Assembly: GCA_013115135.1 (NCBI GenBank) | Contig: JABANP010000598.1 | Location: 1-29,687, forward strand | Source of the DNA: Perkinsus olseni | Taxonomy: Eukaryota > Perkinsozoa > Perkinsida > Perkinsidae | Direction: 5' to 3' | Length of the DNA stretch: 29,687 bases | Part shown: in pieces, positions 21,596-29,687 of the stretch | How the letters are laid out: every line of letters starts with the position of its first letter | Numbering within the stretch: the stretch's first letter is position 1 | Position numbers and translations under genes: made by a program | Notes under the pieces: generated by a model | Told to the model about the DNA's origin: nothing | What the model saw: the letters and a program-made list of their open reading frames with translations, nothing else | Databases searched by the model: none

Positions 21596-21840
21596 GTATA
21601 CACGATTGGCGGAGGACAACTTTACCTTCCGCCAATCGTGTATACTTGACCCCCAAGTATACACGTTTGGCGGAAGGTAACCGCCCCTGGGGCGAGCGAG
21701 ATTTGCAAATACGCTTCATGCAGTTGCATGAAGCTGTTCTCGCTCGCCCTGAGCCCGTCCATCCTCCGCCAATTGTGTATACTTGGGGTCATATACACGA
21801 TTGGCGGAAGGTAATATTGACTTCCGCCAATCATGTATGC
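21596..21840. repeat. Nested inverted-repeat cluster, six copies of an 18-bp motif
   Basis: The motif GTATACACGATTGGCGGA or a close variant occurs as + at 21596-21613, - at 21628-21645, + at 21657-21674, - at 21765-21782, + at 21791-21808 and - at 21823-21840. The copies form two small hairpins flanking a large one. Inside the large one lie further arms, GGGCGAGCGAGA and TCTCGCTCGCCC, the palindrome ATTTGCAAAT, and a central perfect palindrome (10-bp arms, GCTTCATGCA and its inverse, at 21713-21734). The spacers between motif pairs are also complementary (GACCCCCAAG at 21649 and CTTGGGGTC at 21782). The cluster lies between divergent genes. It could be transposon ends, nested miniature elements or a regulatory or replication site. 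Confidence 0.85.
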
Positions 21841-21981
21841 ATTGACTTCTATATGCGGGTCCCAAGCAATTCAAAGACTGCTCGAATCAGCGAATTAAAT
21901 CGCCGTCTCGTCAAGAATCCGTGAAACGGCTGTTGAACTTTCGTTCGAGGTCCGGACTTTTCGGAGTCTTCTCCTTCATCG

Positions 21982-24900
21982 GTGATGAAAAACGCCTTCC
22001 TTCCTCCGAAGAAAGACGGCCAGCTTGCTGCTGAAGATGGACCAGTGCACGATAAAGGTTGTCCGCGAGATCCGGGGCAAGGCTTTGGGCAAATATCTGT
22101 GGAAGCAGACCGCCGATGCAATCGAGACAGAGTGGTAGCTGCTCTCAACTCCAAGTGCTGTAAGAAAGAATGCCTTTCGACTCTAAGCATCGAGCACTCT
22201 CGAGGATAGAAGGAAACTATCATTCGGCGTGGATGGGCCCCGGTCTAGAGATGCTTCTTTCAACTACTTGAAAAATTTCTGCCTCCGCCAGGGTATGGTT
22301 ATCCGGAAATCTCCTACAGAGGGCGGATTCCGGCCTCAGCTCTATGGCAAGCCGGTCTGCACTCGAGCACTCGCTTGGTATTTGGGTATTGGCCGCAACA
22401 AAGTGAATGAAGTCCGGCGAATTGCCGAATCTGGCTCGTGGGCAGCCCACCGTCGCTATTCCCTGCGTAGGCCATCTGAAGGAATTCGACGACAGTGTGT
22501 ATGTGCTTTCATCGCCGGTATTTTCCGACGCATAGGAGAGTTCCAACCAGACAGCTCCACGGTGATACTTCCCTTTGTGACCAGGCGCAACCTCTTCCAG
22601 TATCTGCGGCAAAAATGGACTGACGAATTTCCAACGACGGGCTTCCCAACTGAGAGATCGATAAGGCGGTACCTGACCGACGACAATCTCCTGGGCTACG
22701 TCAAGTCTCACGGACCTGGAGAGGAGGCCAGTGTACCATCTGGCGACGGCCATCGGGAAGGGTTGCAAACTGCCCTGCGAGTGTGTTTGAGAAAAACACA
22801 ACGGTTCGGTCACTGCTCAGACTGCACGGAGTCCCAAATTGCTATAGCTCGGGCCGAGTGCGAAGCAGATAGAGAGCTGTACATGGCGCGCTTCACCTTG
22901 CATCTCGATGCCGTGAAACGGCAGCGCTCCATCTACTATGACTTGAAGATGAAGGCCATCCAAAATCCTGAGGAAATCCTCACGATAATAGCTGACGGGC
23001 CTGACCAATTCCTCACGCGGGTGCCACACATTGTATGGTCTCAGTCTCGTAGCTTCCCGAAGTTCGACGACACGTGTCTGCCAAAAACTAAAGCTTGAGC
23101 TCGTCATCTGTCATGGAAGGCCAGGCCCCAATATATTCCTCTATGTTGTCCCGCCGGATAAGAGCCATGTAGTGCACTCCGTGTTGGACTAGCGCGTGCA
23201 ATTCTTCCTCTTTCCGCAGTACTTGATCTCATTTTCTTTCCAGGGCGCCAACATGGTCATAGAGTCTTTCGAGCGGACTCTGGCAGTCCTCCGTGATACA
23301 GATGGCCTCCCAAAATCTGGCTTTTTACATATTCAGCTAGATAATCCAACCGGGGAGAACAAGAATAGGTAACCGGCTAGCTTTCGCCTCCAATCCATTT
23401 CTTTATAGGTTTGTTTTTGGATACTTCGCTGAAAAAGGTGTATGAGGGCCATCTGAAAAAGAGTCGACTTCGGCTTCTTGCCTCCCTGGGCATACTCATG
23501 AAGATGTCGACATGCGGCACTTTCAGTACGGATGTGCTCTCAAGGAATCGAAATTTGTTGATGGCCACACAATTTGTGATATCTTTGAGAAAAAAATGAG
23601 AGGGCACACTACCAAGGAGCCCACACGGGCGGAGATGGCCAGCCGGAAGGTAATACGGCTATTTCGATCTTATCGCACTGGCACCCGATTGTACAGGGAG
23701 TCAGATACTGAACACGCCCATGGGACGTGAAACCCTTAATCCTCGCGCCGAAACCATGTATCATGTTCGCGACTGGAAGGCCAGACTTGAACCCTACATC
23801 CCGGCGGCGAAAGGCATAACCACCGCTTATTCGTTCAGGAGTAAAGGGCCTTGAGTGAAGGCGACTCACGCAATCCTAGAATATCTTTGATTCCTCAGAT
23901 TGAGAAGGATATGAACTCTGGGGACGTTGTCATTTACTACAAGAAGACAATGTCTGATGAGACTTGGAGAGGCCCGCAGGTGACATATGCAGGAGTTCTC
24001 ACAATTTTATTGAGCAAATAGTATCGGCCCCGGGAACCATCCGACCCAACTGGTAGCTCAAGTGCTCCTAGTCAGGTGTTCTTGCAGAGTGGTGCACTTG
24101 ATAAAAATCCCTGAGCCACTGTCAGAAGCAGCTCATGCTCACAAACACGACCCGGTAGCTGCAGAAGGCCTGAAGAAGCTATCGAAGGAGCATCCTCTTC
24201 TTTTCTCACAGAAGGGTAAGTTAGTTCCGGTGCGGTCTTGGTTAGGATGTGCGCTAAGAGACGAGATAATGGGCCGGAGGAAGCCCCGTTCTTCTTTACT
24301 TCTCAATATTTACTTGCTCACTTCTCAGATATAGCCCATGCCGTCCAGTTGCAGCTCGGAACGTATCCGTACCTAGCTCACGAAGATACATTGCCGAGGC
24401 TGCCGAGGTTCAATGTGCTTCGACAGTCAGAATCGAGCGAGTCACACAGCTCCTCCGAAGGCCTCCTGAGCAGACCCTTGAGGAAGAAGCGGAAGCTTGA
24501 AGCGAGGCAAGAAGGAAAACCCCCCTCCGCCGGCCAGCTACATGGCACAGCCATCGTCGGCAAGAGTGCAAGCAGCGACCCCGATGCACGTGCCCTGTTT
24601 GAGTCCATGAAGGGCCGTGAGTTGAAGTACACGAAGCCTGCTCTCGTCATTGTTCGCGGGGACGGAGAAGGCCGGTGTACTAAGAGTAATATAAACTGTA
24701 GAAGGTGCCTGCCTTCTGGGAGAGTGTTGACGCTTTCCGAGTTACGTGAGGACGAGCTACCGCACGTCGGTTTATTTGCGTTTGTACATACCGGCGAGGG
24801 TTTTCATGAGCTTGTTGATCGTCGGTGCCCTGCTATTGGATGTGTGGTCTCCGCTCCCGACTGGTCAGCTGACCATACCCCCATCAGCACAGAGGAGAGA

Positions 24901-25228
24901 GGCTTCCATCTCGATACATTGGTACTCCTACGATGAAAAAAATTACTACGAAGGCACGGCACCCGGGCTCTCAAGCGTGGTGCTTTGCAACAAATGTGCG
25001 TACAGAAACGCAAGGCGAGGAGCAAGAGGTCCGCCGCCAGTGGAGCGTCTACAAGTCACCCTTTGGATCGATGAAGTACCCGCGGATTCGCTGGTAGCCT
25101 GGAATATCACTTTGACAAGAGGGAGACGACTCACCAGGGCCGCGTTAGAGTTTTTGGAACGTCTCGGTATCCAAGATTTGACCAACGACAATTATGATTA
25201 CGCTGAGTCCAGCGAAGCATCTATATAA
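21982..25228 (+). pseudogene. DUF7869-type transposase-like gene, frameshifted
   Basis: The family is a transposon-derived nuclease-like protein of animals, oomycetes and protists. An N-terminal CCKKECLSTLS motif is followed by YGKPVCTRALAWYLGIGRN (about 22348-22404), a GEF..DSSTVILPF segment, and a GPDQFLTRVPHI block near 22996. Next come a LHIQLDNPTGENKN block ending 23366, GHTHEDVD at 23488-23511, a VRDWKARLEPY block near 23765, and a C-terminal part with HWYSYDEKNYYEG near 24920. Likely introns lie after GENKNR (to about 23409) and at 23980-24021. One-base shifts sit at homopolymers A5 23083-23087, A5 23432-23436, C3 near 23485 and A5 24103-24107, and another shift falls near 24900. The conserved Asp, Asn, His and Glu signature residues survive. 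The naming is from motif memory; the breaks suggest decay or sequencing indels. Confidence 0.75.
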
Positions 25229-25248
25229 CAGTAATATAACGGTGATTC

Positions 25249-25491
25249 ATGGTAGAATCACATAGCAATGATGAAGATGGCGGGCAGGCATTGGAGAACA
25301 TCGGCCTGGGTAGTCGGCTTCCGACCTTCAATTTGTATCCCAGCCCTTTCAGCAGAATCTCGGCCCTTCCGCTACCAGATACGACGGTGCCTACTGCTTC
25401 TTGTTGGATAGAGCGTCTGTCTGCATCCGCCTACCATTCAATTTGTGAGCCCGCTTCCACCAGCTCGCACTGTCAGCATTATTCAACCTGA
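25249..25491 (+). CDS. Short ORF after the transposase-like gene (weak)
   Basis: An 80-codon frame starts MVESHSNDEDGGQALENIG 20 nt after the preceding stop. Composition is Ser/Pro/Thr-rich with no domain. It may be a small accessory ORF or 3' untranslated sequence. Confidence 0.25.
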   Translation: MVESHSNDEDGGQALENIGLGSRLPTFNLYPSPFSRISALPLPDTTVPTASCWIERLSASAYHSICEPASTSSHCQHYST

Positions 25492-25697
25492 GCTTTTATC
25501 AGGTCATCAACACTGCTCTCGCACACTGAAGTGTCGAGGCTTACCCTGGCTAGAAGCTCGGGTTCGCACTCCAGGTGTACGGGCGAGGCTGTATTAATCA
25601 CTTTTCGATTTTTATGGATACGGAAGATTAAAGAATGACCTTGTGTTCGCAACTCGGTAGCCTTCGGTGAATTTTTACGCACGAAATGCATGGTTAT

Positions 25698-25767
25698 AAG
25701 GGCCCATTCAAGTTGAATGGGCCCTTCTCACCCCGTCTCTGTTGAATGATTCGGAGACGGGGTGAGA
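25698..25767. repeat. Two adjacent perfect hairpins
   Basis: The first has 14-bp arms AAGGGCCCATTCAA and TTGAATGGGCCCTT around one base (25698-25726). The second has 14-bp arms TCTCACCCCGTCTC (25726-25739) and GAGACGGGGTGAGA (25754-25767) around a 14-nt loop. The right arm leads into the palindrome GAGACGTCTC (25764-25773), and related GTCTC/GAGAC words continue to about 25830. The block follows the transposase-like gene and precedes the next coding block. It could be a transcription terminator, an element end or a regulatory site. Confidence 0.8.
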
Positions 25768-25952
25768 CGTCTCGTGAGGGGTGTCTTTACTCAGTAACGT
25801 CTCGTCTCTTGTCAGTGAGACGGTCCGTAAGCTATAAACCGGTGAGGGATAGATTTATTCCTCTCCGTGCTGGGTTCACAAATGACAATTGCATTCGGCC
25901 CCTAGCCGTCCCGTGAACTACATCGTTCCTTTCGCAGAGCCTGTCCATCACG

Positions 25953-26536
25953 ATGTCATCGACTCGTGGTGTCGCTGACGGGCCCGTCGCTGAGATTTGC
26001 CGTGTCTTGGGTATTCCGGCGGGTGATCTGGTGGGTAGCTACTATGGGGAGATAGACCCCTCTACAACATCGACGACTTCTCGGGGGTTTTTGCTGCGCT
26101 TTTGCGGCCTAGAGGAGGACCCGGAAGGCCATCGACATGTGTCCGAGCGCCGTGCTGCGTGCGCCGAGGATTTCGAAGGCTTCCCGAGATATCTGAGGGA
26201 GCATCGCAACATTCCCAGCCCAGCCATTGAGAATCCACTACATCCGGGGCCCCTATGAATATCCACGACAGAAATTCTGTTGCAGCAGCGAGCGGTTGGC
26301 CAGGGTTAGAAGCTGACGCTGTCCTTCCTATGTGGATGGCCTCCAATGCTGGACAACTGCGCCGGAGCAGGGTGCCATACTTCGCTCATACTGCTGGAGC
26401 TCCGACGGATATTTTCTACAACCCCAGCGATGAGACTATCCTGACTCTAAGACCGAGACTGTGTCCCTTATTCTCACTCTACATGGTAGCCCCCTTCGTC
26501 ATGAACCCCTCCGGAAGCAGAGGCTGCTCGGGATAG
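25953..26536 (+). pseudogene. Start of a fragmented unknown coding block
   Basis: A frame starts MSSTRGVADGPVAEICRVLG and stays open to 26258. The second part (26255-26536, NSVAAASGWPGLEADAVLPM and PYFAHTAGAPTDIFYNPSDE) is also coding-like but lies in another frame. The first frame is lost near the C4 run of GGGGCCCCTATG (around 26249-26252). I do not recognise the protein. Confidence 0.45.
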
Positions 26537-26739
26537 CCAGCAACTCATAGAAGAGGCACGAGCCCATTCCTACCTGTGACGTTTGCGACATTCCAACAGA
26601 AGGCCAGCGCAGCAAGATCCGAGATTGCACCTTGTGGGGATGCTCCACAGCTGCTTGATATTCCCGTGCTCGAAAGCCATCATGTGCGTCATATGCAAGG
26701 CAGTTTTCAAATCCGAAAGAGCGAAGGCCCTCGAAGAGT

Positions 26740-27190
26740 ATGATAAAGCACGGTAAGCTATTCTCTGCGAGGACTTCAGCTGGTACTAATGCGTTGAAGG
26801 CCTTCGCCAAGCATTCCACCAATCCCACCAGCCATCACTATGGAGAGGTCTTTATCGAAGGCCTCCCTACCGCAAACAGGTTCAACAACGTGTATCCTAT
26901 CGTTACCGTACAGGGCGAGGCGCTCCGTGGTATAACTATGACAGAGTTGCTACATACTAAAAGTCCGCGGGACTTTCCCCGGCACCTTCTGCGAAGTGGT
27001 CCGGACAACTGCGCGAGTTCGTACTAGAGCGAGAGAGTCTCGCCATTCAGGGCATTGACGACAGGAACTACCCATCTAGGCGGCCATCACTCGGTCCGGT
27101 CGGCGGCCTCCTGGATAAAAATCGGCAGGGCTGTATTTTGGCAGGCCAACGCTCGGCCTCGAGTATTCACCAGGTTTTGATGCGAACCGC
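26740..27190 (+). pseudogene. Fragmented unknown coding block, continued
   Basis: Two coding-like frames follow each other: 26740-27027 (with ALKAFAKHSTNPTSHHYGEV and NNVYPIVTVQGEALRG) and then about 26965-27199 (with LREFVLERESLAIQGIDDRN and GPVGGLLDKNRQGCILAGQR). They need a frame change between them. There is no identifiable domain; I found no reverse-transcriptase or integrase motif. Confidence 0.4.
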
Positions 27191-27757
27191 CCGTACATAG
27201 TGTGGCAAAAACACATGTCCCTTTGCACCTGGAGCTCAATGCGGCTCTGGTCCGAAGGAAGGCCGAGCTGGAATCAGGGCGCGGGGCTAATCTCTAACAC
27301 GCCCTCCCGTGTGCTCTAAAAATGTACCACAGTGTGCTGGCTGGGCAACGCAGCCCTCGTCCGTGGGAGATGATTGCTACGCTAACAGAGGTACTAGGGG
27401 ACTCGTCTTGGGCTTTTTGGGGCGAATAACTAGTGCTTAATCTCAGATTCCATCGACAACGGGAGCCGCCATCAGACTGGGGGTAAAGCCCAACATGATC
27501 AGTCAGAAGGCCAGCCCACGCGTCATCGCTCGGGGCGTCCCGTCATTTCTTATCCTCCTCACCGCCTCGCTCTCCCGGATCAAGCTGAAGGCCATCTCGG
27601 GGACGCGGACGTCCTCAGCCAGATGGGGACCGGAGAGTCCAGCAGAATGCACGGAGCCTCAGAACGAGGACCCACCATTGGTAATAGGGGTCAACGGTGA
27701 CGCCGCGTCACTAACGCGGTAGCTTGAATTGTGATCCTTCCGATGTTTCTCTGCTAG
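27191..27757 (+). other. Poorly resolved coding remnants
   Basis: Short coding-like pieces occur (for example HLELNAALVRRKAELESGRG near 27220-27290 and RPWEMIATLTEVLGDSSWAF near 27360-27420), but stops break every frame and I cannot place introns with confidence. Confidence 0.3.
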
Positions 27758-27976
27758 GTTACTCTTTCCGGCCTCACCGACTATCCTTGGATCGACCTCA
27801 TTACTGTCGCTCTCCCGAAGAGTTCCTGCGAGATATGTATGGAACAGGCGTACATCTTGAACGGTCTGGCGAGGAATACCCAGGCACTACATCAGCGTCC
27901 TCATATCGGCCCCGAGCCGAAAACCCTCAAGGTGAACCCGACGTACCGGACTCGGATTCTCGAACAAGAGCATTAA
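27758..27976 (+). pseudogene. Possible exon of an unknown protein
   Basis: After an acceptor-like TTCTCTGCTAG the frame reads VTLSGLTDYPWIDLITVALP, then SSCEICMEQAYILNG, and stays open for 72 codons to a TAA at 27974. Composition is much more protein-like than the competing frame that starts at 27724. It has one Cys-x-x-Cys pair and no recognised domain. Confidence 0.45.
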
Positions 27977-28600
27977 CGCCTGGCTGATATCCGGTGTATT
28001 TAATCGGCGAGTCGTCCGGAGCATGCTGATACATTACAACTGCAGTGATAGTAGTTCTCTTGCATCTCAGGACGACCAAAGCAGAACGGACCAGCATGCG
28101 TGTCACGATAACTACCGGCTTGATGATACGCACCAGGACAGCCATCCTTATTGTAATGACAGATTTCCTAACGAATCGGACTTGGATGTTCGCCATCGCA
28201 TGGTTCCGAACGAGGGTAATAAAGTTTCTTCGGTGTTATATCTCACGAATGTCTTCTTCAGCCGCGTCCGAAGCACTGATCACACTCCAGGATGCGCCAG
28301 CGTCTCCAATATCTACTCATCTACCTGGACAGTACTTTTGAAGCGCCGGACTTGCTCACTCCACCTGGAGCCCGAGTTGAGCAGGCCAGCGTGCAATCTC
28401 CAGCGCAGCAGCATAGAAGTCAGCCTGGTGGTGTGGGGAACGTTGGTGGTGAACGCTCTGGAGGTGGACTTGCCCATTGCTCGGCCAACAATGCGCGTTG
28501 TCGACGAAGGGATGAATCGGAGCTAAATTGCCAAGGGCATGATCTTCACTCTTCAGCCTCAGCGAGCCTGCAGGCGCCGCTGCATTGAGGCCGGGCGCAT
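27977..28600 (+). other. Unresolved open frames
   Basis: All three forward frames are partly open (28023-28526, 28045-28341 and 28292-28588). The most coding-like piece is about 28340-28510 (LHLEPELSRPACNLQ and VSLVVWGTLVVNALEVDLPI). I cannot build a model. Confidence 0.3.
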
Positions 28601-29281
28601 TTGCTCGCAGCTCTACCTATCCTGTCGAGGAGGCCACCGCGAGCCACAAAGGGCATCATGCGCTGTTTCCACGGGGTCGACTACACGCAGGCCATCGGAG
28701 TCACGATTGGTTGGTTTCCCCTAACCGCTGGACTGGAGTTCCATGGCATTGAGGTGAAGAGTATCTTCTCCTTGCCGTGGTTGGCCGCTGCCCCTCGTCG
28801 CATCGAGCATGACCCAGAACGGACGTTCTCGCCGGCCAGCGATCCGCTACCGTTCTTCAAGATGCTGCCAAGGACCAGTCGCAGAGAAGTGAGAGACCGT
28901 AGGCCAACTCACAATGCTGAGCGTACCGTTGTCATCGAGGGGAAGATTACAGCTATATGGAATCGGCTGAGTACAAAAAAACGACCCAAGGATAGCGCGT
29001 TGGCGCCGGCTACTAGACTCTCTGGAGGAGGCCAACCTGATCTGCCCCTCTCGACAGGAAAAATCTGAAGGCTATCTCCCACCCCTCTGGTCGCGGGTGC
29101 GGCGGTACCCGGTCCGAGGGATAATCAGTCGGGCCGTGTTGTTCTCCTCACTGGGCTATACAGCGGAGCCCAGGGAAAGTATGCTCTTAATGTTCCCAAA
29201 GCTGGAACAATTTTAGAGTGGTTGGCCAACGGGAATCTTGGCGTTCTCTACGTGGTGGTGCACAGTAAAACAAGCTCGTGA
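28601..29281 (+). pseudogene. Fragmented unknown coding block
   Basis: The frame 28601-29068 reads MRCFHGVDYTQAIGVTIGWF and GLEFHGIEVKSIFSLPWLAA, strongly protein-like. Near the A7 run at 28974-28980 a second frame becomes better (RRLLDSLEEANLICPSRQE). At 29069-29281 a third frame reads RVVLLTGLYSGAQGKYALNV and TILEWLANGNLGVLYVVVHS to a TGA. The pattern matches the homopolymer frame breaks upstream. The protein is not recognised. Confidence 0.45.
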
Positions 29282-29687
29282 ATTCTCCCCGCAGAATGTC
29301 GCGAGTTTGGGGTTTTGTTGTAGGTCTCATCTAGAGGCCTTCCTCAGCATCTTTAGAAGATGGGAGCTTCGAAGGCCATTGAGAAGTGACGGGCCGAACG
29401 GGCGGCCAACCATGACGTTCTTGGTAAGATCTAGAGAAGCCTTCGACACCGACTTTGTCGAGACTAATGACTCACGGAGCCACCAGGAAGGCCAGCGACG
29501 TGGGTTAAATAGCGGTTTGACTGATAGACGAGGATGTTGAATAGAGTCATCATACCAGCTCGAGTCCTGGCATAAGAGAGGCACTCTTTGTCGATGGCTT
29601 CCGAAATCCGGAAAGTTGGGAGATGTCCAGTGGACATTGTCCACCGAGGACCAGGAGGCCACACACATCCCATGGGATGGCTGGATA
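29282..29687 (+). other. Window end, partial coding remnant
   Basis: Frames are mixed. The last 130 bases read IREALFVDGFRNPESWEMSS in one open frame that runs off the window, so the coding block may continue beyond 29687. Confidence 0.3.

Noticed and set aside
21596..21840. CRISPR-like array
   Set aside because: The six copies alternate in orientation and have unequal spacers; they form hairpins, not direct repeats, and the genome is eukaryotic.
25953..29687. Retrotransposon pol gene
   Set aside because: I looked for reverse transcriptase (YxDD-type), integrase and aspartic protease motifs in forward frames and found none I could support.

Overview
The window is nuclear DNA of a eukaryotic protist, probably a myzozoan alveolate; Perkinsus or a relative is my best guess. 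No gene is a plain bacterial ORF. Genes are cut by very small GT-AG introns (mostly 43-68 nt), and spliced exons encode signal peptides followed by CPW-WPC modules, a cysteine-rich domain known from alveolates. The genus is inference; the intron structure and domains are read from the sequence.

Region 1 (about 0.6-10 kb, all + strand) is a tight head-to-tail array of six predicted secreted-protein genes. They are a large helical protein with a Frizzled-like cysteine-rich C-terminus (645-3477), CPW-WPC gene 1 (3576-4724), CPW-WPC gene 2 (4712-6137, start overlapping the previous stop), a coiled-coil repeat protein (6488-7432), CPW-WPC gene 3 (7546-8914) and a small secreted protein (9334-9956). 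Spacers are -13 to 419 nt. Gene 1 contains a 5-nt microexon that rebuilds the conserved Cys-Pro of a CPW-WPC domain.

Region 2 (10-14.9 kb) is mostly without supportable genes. It holds one intact minus-strand ORF (13622-14203), one weak + ORF and some small stem-loops.

Region 3 (14.9-21.2 kb, - strand) has three co-directional genes of unknown function. Two overlap by 8 nt (stop/start at 19933-19940). The third lies beyond a 1.1-kb element with 16-bp terminal inverted repeats (16142-17236); the inner edge of this element supplies the stop codon of the middle gene.

Region 4 (21.2-25.8 kb) opens with a cluster of nested inverted repeats built from six copies of an 18-bp motif. It continues on the + strand into a frameshifted transposase-like gene with the GHTHED and DN..GENKN signatures of the DUF7869-type family, and ends at two adjacent perfect hairpins. 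Region 5 (25.9-29.7 kb) is fragmented + strand coding sequence that I cannot identify.

Regions 3-5 share two traits absent from region 1: at least ten one-base homopolymer frameshifts, and strong coding-strand enrichment of the word GAAGGCC. This suggests that 14.9-29.7 kb is a distinct compartment, possibly one large mobile element or assembly of elements, next to a host surface-protein array.
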